Assembly: GCA_902800715.1 (NCBI GenBank)
Contig: CADCFN010000002.1
Span: 1-64,000, forward strand
Direction of reading: 5' to 3'
DNA from: an uncultured Bacteroidales bacterium
GTDB lineage: Bacteria; Bacteroidota; Bacteroidia; Bacteroidales; Muribaculaceae
Length of the DNA stretch: 64,000 nucleotides
The notes below the pieces were generated by a model. It did no database searches. It was not told where the DNA came from and saw only the letters and a program-made list of their open reading frames with translations. Made by a program: the position numbers and the translations under genes. Below, piece after piece: positions 33,446 to 43,294 of this stretch. The first letter of the stretch is position 1; each line of letters begins with the position of its first letter.

Positions 33446-34849
33446 ATGTTTAACGTTGCACAACAGTGGAACCGTTGCCTTGACGTCATCAAGGCAAACC
33501 TCCCGGCCGAACAATATGATGTTTGGTTCGCTCCCATTGTTGCCGTTGACTTTGACCAGGAAAACAACCGTGTGACGCTTCGGGTTCCCTCGCAGTTCTT
33601 CGTGGAACAGATTGAGGGACGATACATCGATATCTTGTCGGCCGCTCTGAAGATGGTCTTTGGCGAGAATGTCAGGCTCACCTATAAATATAATGTGGTA
33701 GCTAATGATGACGCCAGCGCCGTCGAGCAGACCGATGACAACTCGAGTGTCAAACTCAAGCAGGAACTCAAGATTCGCAAGCCCCGTGTCGCCAACCCCT
33801 TTGAGCGTGAGGATACGCTTGAGGATATCGACCCCCAGCTCAATCCGCGATACACCTTCGAGAACTATTGCAGTAGCATGAGCAACAAGCTCGCGCTCAG
33901 CATTGGCCAGACGATAGCCGAGCACCCCGAGGTGAAGACCTACAATCCCTTGTTCGTCTTTGGCTCAACGGGTGTGGGCAAGACCCACCTCTTGCAGGCT
34001 ATTGGCGTGAAGCTCAAGGAGAATAATCCGCGCATGAGGGTGCTTTATGTCTCCTCGAGAGTGTTCGAGAGTCAGTACACGACAGCTGTTGTCCAGAAGA
34101 AAGTCAACGACTTCATTAATTTTTACCAGAGCATTGATGTCCTCTTGCTCGACGATATCCAGTTCCTGGCAGGAAAGGAGAAGACGCAGAATACGTTCTT
34201 CCATATTTTCAACCACTTGCATCAGCACCAGCGCCAATTGGTGATGTCCAGTGATTGTCGCCCGAGTGATCTCGACGGTATGGAGCCCAGGCTGATTTCC
34301 CGCTTCAAGTGGGGCATGACGGTGGAATTGGAGAAGCCCGACTTTGTGTTGAGGCGCAAGTTCCTTGCCATGAAGGCAGCTCAGGACGGACTGAACATCA
34401 GCGACGAAGTGCTCGACTTCATTGCCAACAATGTCACCGAAAGCGTGCGTGAACTTGAGGGCATCATGGTAGCCCTGCTGGCACATGCCACGATGCTGGG
34501 ACAGGATATCACCATTGACTTGGCACGCAGCGTCATCGGCAACACCGTCAAGGTGGCTGAAAAGCAGGTGACCTTTGAATCCATTGCCGAGACAGTGGCC
34601 GACTACTATAACCTGCCGACCGACGTCCTTTACGGCAAGTCACGCAAGCGTGAAATCAGTGACGCCCGCCAGTTGGTCATGTATCTGGCTAAAAAAGAGG
34701 CTCAGATGTCATCGACCAGCATCGGTGCCAAGTTGGACCGCACCCATGCTACCGTGCTTCATGCCTGCATCCAGATTGAGCAGCGCATGTCGATAGAAAA
34801 GGATTTCTCCCGTGAGGTCCAGGCTATTACTGCCAGCCTGACTCAATAA
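33446..34849 (+). CDS. dnaA: Chromosomal replication initiator DnaA
   Basis: 467 residues with the four DnaA domains: N-terminal DnaA_N (NVAQQWNRCLDVIKANLPAE), a variable linker (about 95-130), the AAA+ ATPase with Walker A GSTGVGKTHL (about 173-182), Walker B LLLDDIQF and sensor SSDCRPSDL, and the C-terminal helix-turn-helix with signature AKLDRTHATVLHA. It melts the origin and recruits the replicative helicase. ATG 33446 (MFNVAQQ) begins the conserved region; an upstream TTG would add 22 unconserved residues. A dispersed palindrome lies 57 bases after the stop. Confidence 0.96.
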   Translation: MFNVAQQWNRCLDVIKANLPAEQYDVWFAPIVAVDFDQENNRVTLRVPSQFFVEQIEGRYIDILSAALKMVFGENVRLTYKYNVVANDDASAVEQTDDNSSVKLKQELKIRKPRVANPFEREDTLEDIDPQLNPRYTFENYCSSMSNKLALSIGQTIAEHPEVKTYNPLFVFGSTGVGKTHLLQAIGVKLKENNPRMRVLYVSSRVFESQYTTAVVQKKVNDFINFYQSIDVLLLDDIQFLAGKEKTQNTFFHIFNHLHQHQRQLVMSSDCRPSDLDGMEPRLISRFKWGMTVELEKPDFVLRRKFLAMKAAQDGLNISDEVLDFIANNVTESVRELEGIMVALLAHATMLGQDITIDLARSVIGNTVKVAEKQVTFESIAETVADYYNLPTDVLYGKSRKREISDARQLVMYLAKKEAQMSSTSIGAKLDRTHATVLHACIQIEQRMSIEKDFSREVQAITASLTQ

Positions 34850-34905
34850 TTCAAGTCAAGAAAATCGACTATTAAGGAATGCCCTTCATGGTGCATCCGC
34901 ATTGG

Positions 34906-34933
34906 GTAGAGACGCAAAACCTTGCGTCTCTAC
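34906..34933. repeat. Dispersed palindromic repeat, copy 1
   Basis: A perfect 12-bp inverted repeat, GTAGAGACGCAA / TTGCGTCTCTAC, around loop AACC, between the convergent dnaA and exonuclease genes. A diverged copy is at 52027-52052. It could act as a terminator here but has no T-tract. Confidence 0.85.
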
Positions 34934-34972
34934 TGCTTTCATGCGATAACTCTATCAGTTGTCGGATTCTGT

Positions 34973-35464
34973 TCAGAGGAGCTGCAGGGCGATGTGTGCA
35001 CACGCTTCGGCATCGGCGAGCGCATGATGGTGGTGGCTCAGGTCGTAACCCAGATAGGTGGCGACGGTATCGAGCTTGTGGTTGGGCAACTGCTTGAGCA
35101 GGCGCCTGGCGGCTTGACAGGTGCAGAGGAACTCGTAGTCGGGATAATCCATCTGGTAGCAGCGGAATACGGCTTTCAGGCAGCTCTCGTCAAAGCTTTT
35201 GTTGTGGGCAATCAACGGCAAACCCTGAATGAGCGGTTCAATCTGTGCCCACACGCGAGGGAAAACCGGGGCGTCGTCGGTGTCTTTGTGGCCCAGCCCG
35301 TGTACACGCTGGCACCAGTAACTGTAGTAATTGGGTTCGGGCTGGATAAGGGAGTAAAAAGTATCAGTGATTTCACCGTTGCGCACCACGACCACACCTA
35401 CCGAACACACGCTGGTGCGCTCGTTGTTGGCGGTCTCAAAGTCTATAGCGGCAAAGTCTAACAT
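34973..35464 (-). CDS. DEDDh 3'-5' exonuclease (DnaQ/RNase T superfamily)
   Basis: 163 residues consisting of one exonuclease domain: FAAIDFETAN (Exo I, catalytic Asp and Glu), LIAHNKSFD (Exo II) and HHALADAEACAHI (Exo III, His and Asp). Such stand-alone domains proofread DNA or trim RNA; which one is not determined. The start MLDFAAIDFE is chosen because a longer frame begins upstream of the predicted promoter. Monocistronic, convergent with dnaA. Confidence 0.88.
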   Translation of the reverse strand: MLDFAAIDFETANNERTSVCSVGVVVVRNGEITDTFYSLIQPEPNYYSYWCQRVHGLGHKDTDDAPVFPRVWAQIEPLIQGLPLIAHNKSFDESCLKAVFRCYQMDYPDYEFLCTCQAARRLLKQLPNHKLDTVATYLGYDLSHHHHALADAEACAHIALQLL

Positions 35465-35490
35465 GACTCCAAATGTGTCTAAATCTAGGG

Positions 35491-35498
35491 CAAAATTA
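35491..35498 (-). promoter_or_regulatory. -7 box of the exonuclease gene
   Basis: TAATTTTG on the minus strand, 26 bases before the ATG; no clear -33. Confidence 0.6.
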
Positions 35499-35593
35499 CT
35501 CAATAAATGGGACAGAAAAGACCGTTTGTAGAAAAAACACATGCCAATTAAACATTTTATCTTCATTTCAGTCAAAAAGTGGCGCAAAACAAC

Positions 35594-35623
35594 TTGCCGT
35601 TTGAAAAATTATGCGTAAATTTG
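35594..35623 (+). promoter_or_regulatory. gyrA promoter
   Basis: TTG at 35594-35596, a 19-base spacer and TAAATTTG at 35616-35623. The leader of about 90 bases contains short palindromes (TAGGTTAAACCTA directly after the -7 box and GCACGCGTGC at about 35644). Confidence 0.78.
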
Positions 35624-35719
35624 TAGGTTAAACCTAATATCGTGGCACGCGTGCTAGCCTGGGGCGGAGTTTTGCCTGCGGTGCGGTGCCCGGAAAAGAT
35701 TTAAAACGTAAAAATACAA

Positions 35720-38290
35720 ATGGACAACGATCGAATTCTAGAGATCAACATTGAGAACGAAATGAAGACCAGTTACATCGATTATTCGATGTCGGTTATC
35801 GTTTCGCGTGCGCTACCCGATGTGCGCGACGGCTTCAAGCCGGTGCACCGCAGGGTACTCTACGGCATGGACAAGTTGCGCAACTATTCCAATGCCCCCT
35901 ACAAGAAATCGGCACGTATCGTGGGTGATGTGCTTGGTAAGTACCACCCTCACGGCGATTCTTCGGTTTACTTTGCCATGGTGCGTCTGGCCCAGGAATG
36001 GGCAATGCGTTATCCGCTGGTTGACGGCCAGGGTAACTTCGGCTCGGTCGACGGCGACAGCCCTGCTGCTATGCGTTACACCGAGGTGCGTCTCGACAAG
36101 ATGGGCGAGAGCATGATGGAAGACATGGACAAGGATACCGTGGACTTTGTGCCCAACTTTGATAACACGCTTGAGGAGCCTTCGGTGCTGCCCACCCGCA
36201 TTCCTAACCTGCTGGTGAACGGTGCTACCGGTATCGCCGTCGGCATGGCAACCAACATGGCACCCCACAACCTGGGCGAGTGCATCGACGGCTGTCTGGC
36301 TTTGCTCGAGGATCCCGAGATGGAGGTGAGCGACCTGATGAACTACATCAAGGCTCCCGACTTCCCCACTGGCGGCATCATTTACGGCTACCAGGGTGTA
36401 AGGGATGCTTTCGAGACCGGTCGCGGTCGCATTGTTGTGCGTGCCAAGGCCGAGATTGAGACCGAGCATAACCATGAACGCATCGTGGTCAACGAGATTC
36501 CTTATAATGTCAACAAGAAGGACCTCATCGAGAATATTGCCCGCCTTGTCGAGGAGAAGAAAATTGAGGGTATTGCCGACATCAACGACGAGAGCGACCG
36601 TCACGGTATGCGCATCGTCATTGACGTGAAGAAGGATTTCAACCCCAATGTGCTGCTCAACAAGCTTTACAAGATGACTGAACTGCAGTCTTCGTTTAGC
36701 GTGAACAACGTGTGTCTGGTCAACGGCCGACCCATGTTGCTCAACCTCAAGCAACTGTTGCACTACTTCCTGGAGCACCGCCACGAGGTGGTTATCCGCC
36801 GCACCCAGTTCGACCTCAAGAAGGCCAAGGAGCGTGCCCACATCCTGGAAGGACTGATTATCGCCAGCGACAACATCGACGAGGTCATCGCCATCATCAA
36901 GAGCAGCGACTCGACCGAGCACGCCATCCAGCGCCTGTGCGAGCGATTCAGCCTCACCGAGATTCAGGCCCGTGCCATCGTTGAGATGCGTCTGCGTCAG
37001 CTCACTGGCTTGGAGCAGGAGAAGTTGCACAACGAGTTGGCCGAGGTGCGCAAGACCATCGAGCACCTGCAGGCTATCCTCGACGATCCAGCCGAGTGCC
37101 GTAAGGTCATCGAGGAGGAATTGCTTGAAGTCAAGGCAAAATTCGGCGACGAGCGCCGAACACAGATTGTTTATTCGAGCGAGGAGATGAATGCTGAGGA
37201 CTTCTACAGCGACGATCCCATGATTATCACCATCTCCCACTTCGGTTATATCAAGCGCACCCCGCTCAAGGAGTACCGTGCCCAGGCACGCGGCGGTGTG
37301 GGTGCCAAGGGCAGCGACACACGCGATGAGGACTTCATCGAGTATGTCTATGAAGCCACCAACCATAATTACATGCTGTTCTTCACCGCTACGGGACGCT
37401 GCTTCTGGCTGCGTGTGTTTGAGATTCCCGAGGGTACCAAGAACAGCAAGGGACGTGCTATCCAGAACCTGCTTAACCTGGATGCCGAGAACCGCATCAT
37501 GGCCTTTGTTCGTGCCACTGCGCTCACCGATCCCGAGTATAACCAGTCACACTTCATCGTATTTGCCACCAAGAATGGTATCGTGAAGCGCACCAGCTTG
37601 AGTGCTTATTCACGTCCCCGTGCCAACGGCGTTCGTGCCCTCAACATCGCTGAGGACGATCAGCTCGTGGGCGCCATCCTCACCGAGGGCAACAGCGAGG
37701 TTATCCTTGCCAACAGCAAGGGTTACGCCATCCGCTTCCCCGAGACCAAGGTTCGTGCCATGGGACGCACCGCAACTGGTGTCAAGGGTATGGCATTGAG
37801 CGAGGGCGATGAGGTCATCGGTATGATTTGCATGCGTGCCGGCACCCGCGACGACGTGCTCGTCGTTTCAGAGCAGGGTATGGGCAAGCGCAGTGCCCTT
37901 GAGGACTACCGCGTGACCAACCGTGGCGGTAAAGGTGTTAAAACAATTAACATTACCCCCAAGACTGGCAAACTAATTGCAATTAAGAATGTGAACGACG
38001 ATAACGACCTTGTCATCATCAACAAGAGCGGCATCGCCATCAGGCTACGGGTTAGTTCACTGCGTGTCGTGGGACGTGCAACTCAGGGCGTAAGGCTCAT
38101 CAACCTTGAGAAGAAGAACGACGAGATAGCAAGCGTTTGCAAGGTGGATACCGAGCCCGAGACAACCGACGAGGAAAGCGTACGCGACGCTTTCAACGAG
38201 GTCCCCGAGACTCCCGAAATTTCTGAGAACACCGACAACACAGAGGTCTCAGAGGACGCAAACGATGAACAACAAAACGAGAACGAATAA
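35720..38290 (+). CDS. gyrA: DNA gyrase subunit A
   Basis: 856 residues. The breakage-reunion domain has [21 protein letters not shown], the quinolone-determining [14 protein letters not shown] (Ser at the E. coli Ser83 position, Phe at the Asp87 position) and catalytic Tyr in [10 protein letters not shown]. The C-terminal beta-pinwheel has repeated blades and a GyrA box, [10 protein letters not shown], marking it as GyrA rather than ParC. The tail (about 815-856) is highly acidic and rich in Glu, Thr and Asn. With GyrB it introduces negative supercoils. The TPR gene follows after 32 bases and may be co-transcribed. Confidence 0.95.
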   Translation: MDNDRILEINIENEMKTSYIDYSMSVIVSRALPDVRDGFKPVHRRVLYGMDKLRNYSNAPYKKSARIVGDVLGKYHPHGDSSVYFAMVRLAQEWAMRYPLVDGQGNFGSVDGDSPAAMRYTEVRLDKMGESMMEDMDKDTVDFVPNFDNTLEEPSVLPTRIPNLLVNGATGIAVGMATNMAPHNLGECIDGCLALLEDPEMEVSDLMNYIKAPDFPTGGIIYGYQGVRDAFETGRGRIVVRAKAEIETEHNHERIVVNEIPYNVNKKDLIENIARLVEEKKIEGIADINDESDRHGMRIVIDVKKDFNPNVLLNKLYKMTELQSSFSVNNVCLVNGRPMLLNLKQLLHYFLEHRHEVVIRRTQFDLKKAKERAHILEGLIIASDNIDEVIAIIKSSDSTEHAIQRLCERFSLTEIQARAIVEMRLRQLTGLEQEKLHNELAEVRKTIEHLQAILDDPAECRKVIEEELLEVKAKFGDERRTQIVYSSEEMNAEDFYSDDPMIITISHFGYIKRTPLKEYRAQARGGVGAKGSDTRDEDFIEYVYEATNHNYMLFFTATGRCFWLRVFEIPEGTKNSKGRAIQNLLNLDAENRIMAFVRATALTDPEYNQSHFIVFATKNGIVKRTSLSAYSRPRANGVRALNIAEDDQLVGAILTEGNSEVILANSKGYAIRFPETKVRAMGRTATGVKGMALSEGDEVIGMICMRAGTRDDVLVVSEQGMGKRSALEDYRVTNRGGKGVKTINITPKTGKLIAIKNVNDDNDLVIINKSGIAIRLRVSSLRVVGRATQGVRLINLEKKNDEIASVCKVDTEPETTDEESVRDAFNEVPETPEISENTDNTEVSEDANDEQQNENE

Positions 38291-38322
38291 ACATTATAAA
38301 CTAGATTAATTTGTTAATAAAA

Positions 38323-39456
38323 ATGAAAAAGATGATTCTTTTCGCCGCAGCCATCATGATGGCGTTCGGCGCATCGGCTCAGATGAGCCTCGTGAAGGAC
38401 CTCGCTAAGAAGGCTGGCACTGGCAACCCTCAAGCCTATGCTGAAGTGCTTCAGGCTATCGAGCCTGCATTCACCAATCCTGAGAGTGCTGGAGATGTGC
38501 TCACTTGGTATACTGCAGGTAAAGCTGCTTTTGGTCTCTTTGATGAGATGTATAAAGTGAAACTGTTGGGTCAAGCCGTTGATGACAACATGATGAACGA
38601 ATGCCTCAATGCTGCCTATCAGTTCTACATGACTGCTCTCCCCTTGGACAGCGTTCCCGAGGTTGACAAGAATGGTAACCCCAAGCTTAACAAGGACGGC
38701 AGCAAGAAAATCAAGGCCAAGTACAGCAAGGAAATCATCGGTGCGCTCACCTCACACATGGGTGACATTGCCAATGCCGGTAACATTTACTTGCAGAACA
38801 GTGATTGGGAGAATGCAGCTGATGCTTTTGGCAACTTTGCTGACATCGCATCGTCTGACTTTGCCATCAAGAACGGTGTTGCTGCTGCCGACAGCACGAT
38901 AGCCCAGGTACGTTTTTTCCAGGCTTACTCCCAGTATCAGGTGAAGCAGTTTGAAGAGGCTTACAACAACTTCACCATAGCTCGCAATCTGGGTTACACC
39001 CAAGATAATGTCGTTGAATTCCAGACTTCAGCATTGGCCAATCTGGTTCAGAGCATGATTGACAGCAACGAGTATGACAAGGCCAATAACTTTATTGCCA
39101 ATGCCCTCAAGGGTGACCCCAACAATGGTATCCTGCATGACATCAAGGGCTTCATCGTTGAGTTGAAGGATGGTGTTGACGCTGCTCTGCCCCTGTATCG
39201 CAAGGCTGTTGAGGTGGATCCCAACTATGCTGATGCTCAGCTCAACGTGGGACGTTGCCTCTACCTGCAGGCTCAGAAGATTATCGATGATAATCCCAAT
39301 GCCACCAACAAGGAACTGGTTCCCAAGCTGAAACCCATCTACGACGAGGCTATTCCTTATTTGAGGAAGGCTATGGAACTGAATCCCGATGATACAAAGG
39401 CTAAGAGTGTTCTCGATGACATCCTCTACAAGTTTGAAATCATGGGTGTGAAGTAA
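38323..39456 (+). CDS. Secreted TPR protein (paralog of the next gene)
   Basis: 377 residues with a signal peptide (MILFAAAIMMAFGASAQ). The mature part has tetratricopeptide-like helices, clearest at the end (AALPLYRKAVEVDPNYADAQ, then IPYLRKAMELNPDDTKAK), and a distinctive N-terminal region (EVLQAIEPAFTNPESAGDVLTW). It matches the following gene along its length (YSKEI..., linker with KNG..., two terminal TPRs), so the pair arose by duplication. Probably a periplasmic or outer-membrane-associated scaffold; partners unknown. No separate promoter seen; likely read through from gyrA. Confidence 0.8.
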   Translation: MKKMILFAAAIMMAFGASAQMSLVKDLAKKAGTGNPQAYAEVLQAIEPAFTNPESAGDVLTWYTAGKAAFGLFDEMYKVKLLGQAVDDNMMNECLNAAYQFYMTALPLDSVPEVDKNGNPKLNKDGSKKIKAKYSKEIIGALTSHMGDIANAGNIYLQNSDWENAADAFGNFADIASSDFAIKNGVAAADSTIAQVRFFQAYSQYQVKQFEEAYNNFTIARNLGYTQDNVVEFQTSALANLVQSMIDSNEYDKANNFIANALKGDPNNGILHDIKGFIVELKDGVDAALPLYRKAVEVDPNYADAQLNVGRCLYLQAQKIIDDNPNATNKELVPKLKPIYDEAIPYLRKAMELNPDDTKAKSVLDDILYKFEIMGVK

Positions 39457-39549
39457 TCATAACTGTATATTTTAATTGTCGCGGGCGGTGAAGCAAGGCT
39501 TTGCCGCTCGCTTTTTGAGCCTCTCGGCTTCAGGTCATGACACTTTCGC

Positions 39550-39580
39550 TTGCAGGGGAAATCAAAATGAACTATTTTTG
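39550..39580 (+). promoter_or_regulatory. Promoter of the second TPR gene
   Basis: TTG at 39550-39552, a 20-base spacer and TATTTTTG at 39573-39580. It sets the start codon downstream of about 39585. Confidence 0.72.
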
Positions 39581-39604
39581 CAGCGTTTTATTGGAGATAT
39601 CATT

Positions 39605-40846
39605 GTGAAAAGAATAACCATTATATTTTCAGCATTCGTGATGCTGGCGTTGAACGCGCATGCACAGCGAGCCAACATTGCCGAGGTCAAGAAAGACATC
39701 AGTGGCTTGACCATGACGGTTGACAGTTATAACAAGGCTTTCAAGAAGCTGGAACCGGCATTGGCCAACGACGAGACGCGTAACCGTGCCGAGACCTGGG
39801 CCCTTGCCAACCGCATCAAAATCGAACTCTATGACAAATACATGGACAACCGCCGTGTGGGCAAGAAAATCGATGCCAAGCTGATGGGCCACGCTTTGCT
39901 GGATGGCTACGATTACAGCCTGATAGCGCTCAAGTTGGATACCGTCTATATCCTCGACAATAAGGGCGAAAAAATCATTGACAAGAAATCCAAGCGTCCC
40001 AAGGTGAGGACCAAATACAGCAAGGACATCGCTAACCGCATGCTGGACCATCATGACGATTTCCGCCTAGTGGGCAGTGAATTGTATAATGTGAAGGACT
40101 GGAATGGGGCATACCAGGCTTGGGAGGCCTACTGCCAATTGGCAGCCCGGTCCGATGACCCCCGCTGGAGCAAACCTGACAGCCTGGTGGGCGAGGTGCG
40201 CTACTATCAGGGCATTGCCGCTTGGCAGAAGGCTGATACGCTCGATGCTGTGCGGCTGTTCGAGGTTGCACGCAACACAGGCTATGACCGCAAAGAAGCC
40301 TACGATTATGCATTGGTCTGCCTCAACGATATGGGCATGGAGCAGGATGTAGTGAAACTGGCTTGGGAAGCGTTTATCAAGTTCGGAACCAGTGACCCGC
40401 AGTACATCCGTATCCTGATTAATAGTTATCTGGCTCGTGAGGACTTCTCTGGTGCTAACGACCTGCTTGACGACGCTATGGCGGCTAACCCCAACGATGA
40501 TGAGTTGCTCAACCTCAAGGGACTCGTGGTCGAGAGCAAGGAGGATATTTATGAGGCATTCCCTTATTACCAGCGTTGCATCGAGCTCAACGACAGCAAT
40601 GCGTTGGGACTGTTCAACGTGGGACGCTACTTCTACAATAAGGCACAGGAGACCAGGCAGAACAGCCGCTTATATGGCAAGAAACTCGCCGCTCTGGTCA
40701 ATCCCATGTACCGTGAGGCGCTGCCATTTCTGGAGAAATCCTATGCTATCAATCCCAACAACCCCGACCTGGTGAACGCGTTGCGCGACATATACTACAA
40801 ACTGGGCGAGGCCGACAAGCTCCAAGCCATCGAGTCCGCACAATAA
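39605..40846 (+). CDS. Secreted TPR protein with GTG start (paralog of the previous gene)
   Basis: 413 residues. The start is taken as GTG 39605, which gives a proper signal peptide (VKRITIIFSAFVMLALNAHAQ); the frame is open for 43 more codons upstream, but those contain the promoter. TPR helices fill the second half (AGANDLL-type repeat, then EAFPYYQRCIELNDSNALGL and ALPFLEKSYAINPNNPDL). Similar in layout to the preceding gene, but with its own promoter. Function unknown beyond protein-protein interaction. Confidence 0.75.
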   Translation: MKRITIIFSAFVMLALNAHAQRANIAEVKKDISGLTMTVDSYNKAFKKLEPALANDETRNRAETWALANRIKIELYDKYMDNRRVGKKIDAKLMGHALLDGYDYSLIALKLDTVYILDNKGEKIIDKKSKRPKVRTKYSKDIANRMLDHHDDFRLVGSELYNVKDWNGAYQAWEAYCQLAARSDDPRWSKPDSLVGEVRYYQGIAAWQKADTLDAVRLFEVARNTGYDRKEAYDYALVCLNDMGMEQDVVKLAWEAFIKFGTSDPQYIRILINSYLAREDFSGANDLLDDAMAANPNDDELLNLKGLVVESKEDIYEAFPYYQRCIELNDSNALGLFNVGRYFYNKAQETRQNSRLYGKKLAALVNPMYREALPFLEKSYAINPNNPDLVNALRDIYYKLGEADKLQAIESAQ

Positions 40847-40878
40847 GGGCTGTCTGGACATCTACGGTAATAAAAAAG

Positions 40879-40919
40879 CAACTTGGGCAACAATTAGTGA
40901 AGTAATGTTGTCCAAGTTG
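40879..40919. terminator. Hairpin between the second TPR gene and lpxA
   Basis: A 14-bp stem with one G-T pair (CAACTTGGGCAACA at 40879-40892 with 40906-40919), with A-rich and T-rich flanks; it can serve both convergent genes. Confidence 0.85.
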
Positions 40920-40953
40920 TATTTTATGTGTTGTCCTGGTAGTCTGATGAAAA

Positions 40954-41727
40954 TCAGGGCTTGCGGACGATGCCGCGTTTGCTGGCGCGTACGAAGTCGA
41001 TGATGATGTCGCGTTCAGGGCTGGCGGGCAGTTTGACGGCCTCTTCTAGTGACTGGGTGATATTGAGACCCGAGTCGTAGATGGTGCGGTAAACGTCGGC
41101 AATGGCATCAATCTGCTCGCTGGTGTAGCCGCGGCGGTGCAGGCCCACCTTGTTCACGCCCTCATAGGCGATGGGGTAGCGAGCCGCCATGCAATAGGGT
41201 GGGATGTCTTTGTTAACCAAGGCGCCACCCTGAATCATCACGTGGCAACCAATCTGGGTGAACTGGTGAACGAGAGCGCCGCCACCGATGATGGCCCAGT
41301 CACCGGCTACCACTTCGCCAGCCAGCTGAGCAGAGTTGGACATGATGACATGGTCACCGACCACGCAATCGTGTGCCACATGGCAGTAGGCCATGATTAG
41401 GCAGTTGTTGCCCACAACGGTCTTGCCCTTGGAAGCGGTACCGCGGTGAATGGTGACAAACTCACGGATGACCGTGTTGTCGCCGATGATGGCCACGGTA
41501 TCTTCTCCCTGGAATTTCAGGTCTTGAGGCACATCGCCAACCACAGCATTGGCATGTATATGGCAGTTCTTGCCGATGCGCGCACCACTGCGCACTACGG
41601 CTCCGCTATCGATGATGGTGCCGTCACCAATCTCGACATTGGCATCGATGGTCACAAACGGACCGATTTTCACGTTTTCCCCAATTTTAGCGTCAGGGTG
41701 AACGACGGCAAACTGATGGATATCCAT
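40954..41727 (-). CDS. lpxA: UDP-GlcNAc acyltransferase LpxA
   Basis: Catalyses the first step of lipid A synthesis in the cytoplasm. 257 residues of left-handed beta-helix hexapeptide repeats (IGENVKIGPFVTID, IGDGTIIDSGAVV, IGKNCHI) with the catalytic His in MAYCHVAHDC (about residue 122), the IHRGT substrate loop and a C-terminal helical domain (HRRGYTSEQIDAI). Last gene of the lpxD-lpxC/fabZ-lpxA group. Its ATG is preceded, two bases away, by an 11-unit heptamer array in which no promoter box is visible. Confidence 0.95.
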   Translation of the reverse strand: MDIHQFAVVHPDAKIGENVKIGPFVTIDANVEIGDGTIIDSGAVVRSGARIGKNCHIHANAVVGDVPQDLKFQGEDTVAIIGDNTVIREFVTIHRGTASKGKTVVGNNCLIMAYCHVAHDCVVGDHVIMSNSAQLAGEVVAGDWAIIGGGALVHQFTQIGCHVMIQGGALVNKDIPPYCMAARYPIAYEGVNKVGLHRRGYTSEQIDAIADVYRTIYDSGLNITQSLEEAVKLPASPERDIIIDFVRASKRGIVRKP

Positions 41728-41729
41728 AT

Positions 41730-41806
41730 TTTTTAGTTTTCAGTTTTCAGTTGTCAGTTTTCAGTTTTCAGTTGTCGGTTGTCAGTTGTCAGTTGTCAGT
41801 TTTCGG
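41730..41806 (-). repeat. Eleven-unit heptamer array upstream of lpxA
   Basis: Eleven consecutive 7-bp units (TTTTTAG, TTTTCAG, TTTTCAG, TTGTCAG and variants ending CAG or CGG on the plus strand), 77 bases with no break in phase. It fills most of the lpxC/fabZ-lpxA gap and abuts the lpxA ATG; on the sense strand it reads CTGAAAA/CTGACAA. Confidence 0.92.
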
Positions 41807-41855
41807 TCGTTTGCGGCATCCGCTTTCAACCGAATCAGAAAACTGTAAAACTCAG

Positions 41856-43250
41856 TTATTCTTTGTTCTTAACGATTTGCGCCATGAATTCGGCCTCGGT
41901 AACGATTTTCTCGCCCACAAATGCGTATCCCTTCATCACGGCAGTGCCACGGCGGATGGGTGTCATCAGCGACAGGTGGAAAATGAGGGTGTCACCAGGC
42001 ACAACCTTGTTGCGGAATTTCACATTGTCAATCTTGAGGAAATAGGTTGAGTATTTCTCGGGTTCATCCACGCTGCTCAGCACCAGGATGCCACCCACTT
42101 GAGCCATCGCCTCGACTTGCAGCACGCCTGGCATGACCGGCTCGTCAGGGAAGTGTCCCTGGAAGAATGGCTCGTTGACCGTTACGTTCTTGATGCCCAC
42201 AACGTGTTTCTTGCCCTTTTCGATGATTTTGTCAATCAGGAGCATGGGATAGCGATGAGGCAACATCTTGCGTATCTGGTTGATGTCGTAGAGCGGTTCC
42301 TTGTTCGGGTCATAGATGGGAGCCTGAACATTCTGGTAACGCAACTCCTGGCGGATTTTCTTGGACAACTGGGTGTTGATGGTGTGGCCCGGACGGGTAG
42401 CGACGATGCGGCCCTTCAACGGGCGGCCAATCAGTGCCAAGTCACCCATCACGTCAAGCAGTTTGTGGCGGGCTGGCTCGTTCTTGAACGCTAGGGGCTT
42501 GTTGTTGAGGTAGCCCAGTTCGTTGGCGGGTTTGTGGGGCACATTCATCACGTCGGCCATGTGGTCCAGGTCTTCCTGTTTCATGGGCGAGTCATAGATG
42601 ACAATAGCGTTGTCAAGGTCACCGCCCTTGATGAGATTGAGCTGGATGAGAGGCTGTACTTCACGCACAAAGACGAAGGTGCGGCTGGCAGCAATCTGGC
42701 TCTTGAACTGACGGATGTCGGTCAGCGAAGCAAACTGGTTGCCCAGCACGGGTGAATCAAACTCAATCATGCAGTCGATGGAGAAATCATCATCGGGCAA
42801 GACAATGAGTGATGAGCCGCTCTCTTTGTCAACGACCTTAATGCGCTGCTTCACCACATAGTATTCCTTTTCGGCCTCCTGCTCGACGATGCCGGCTTTT
42901 TCGATTTCCTCACACCACTTGATGGCGCTGCCGTCAAGGATGGGTACCTCGCCGCAATTCACCTCGATGAGGCAGTTGTCGATACCTGCAGCATACAGGG
43001 CTGCCATCGCATGCTCGATAGTGCTCACGCGGGCTTCCTTGTTGCTCTTGCTGGCGATAACGGTGCCACGGGTGGTCTCGATAACGTGTTCGGCAAGTGC
43101 CTGGATGGTGGGCTGGCCCTCCATGTCAATGCGCTTGAACACATAGCCTGTATTCACTTCGGCAGGCTTGAATGTCACCGTTGACATTTGGCCCGTGTGC
43201 AATCCTTTGCCGCTCACGGTAAAGGCGTTCTTCAGTGTCGTCTGTTTCAT
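41856..43250 (-). CDS. lpxC/fabZ: Bifunctional LpxC deacetylase / FabZ dehydratase
   Basis: 464 residues. The N-terminal LpxC domain (about 1-300) starts [17 protein letters not shown] and has zinc ligands in [16 protein letters not shown] and in [14 protein letters not shown]; it removes acetate from UDP-acyl-GlcNAc, the committed lipid A step. The C-terminal FabZ domain (about 315-464) has hot-dog-fold motifs [10 protein letters not shown] and [20 protein letters not shown] with catalytic His and Glu; it dehydrates hydroxyacyl-ACP. The fusion is typical of Bacteroidetes and couples the two competing uses of hydroxymyristoyl-ACP. Confidence 0.96.
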   Translation of the reverse strand: MKQTTLKNAFTVSGKGLHTGQMSTVTFKPAEVNTGYVFKRIDMEGQPTIQALAEHVIETTRGTVIASKSNKEARVSTIEHAMAALYAAGIDNCLIEVNCGEVPILDGSAIKWCEEIEKAGIVEQEAEKEYYVVKQRIKVVDKESGSSLIVLPDDDFSIDCMIEFDSPVLGNQFASLTDIRQFKSQIAASRTFVFVREVQPLIQLNLIKGGDLDNAIVIYDSPMKQEDLDHMADVMNVPHKPANELGYLNNKPLAFKNEPARHKLLDVMGDLALIGRPLKGRIVATRPGHTINTQLSKKIRQELRYQNVQAPIYDPNKEPLYDINQIRKMLPHRYPMLLIDKIIEKGKKHVVGIKNVTVNEPFFQGHFPDEPVMPGVLQVEAMAQVGGILVLSSVDEPEKYSTYFLKIDNVKFRNKVVPGDTLIFHLSLMTPIRRGTAVMKGYAFVGEKIVTEAEFMAQIVKNKE

Positions 43251-43257
43251 TATTTTG

Positions 43258-43285
43258 TAAGCTGTAAGCTATCAGCTGTGAGCCT
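43258..43285 (-). repeat. Heptamer array upstream of lpxC/fabZ
   Basis: Four 7-bp units TAAGCTG, TAAGCTA, TCAGCTG, TGAGCCT (plus strand), seven bases before the lpxC ATG and just after the lpxD stop. A different unit from the CTGAAAA class, but the same period and position. Confidence 0.65.
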
Positions 43286-43294
43286 TTAGTGGAT

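Noticed and set aside
35813-37366. 517-codon minus-strand open frame opposite gyrA
   Set aside because: Antisense shadow of gyrA; the gyrA frame is unambiguous.
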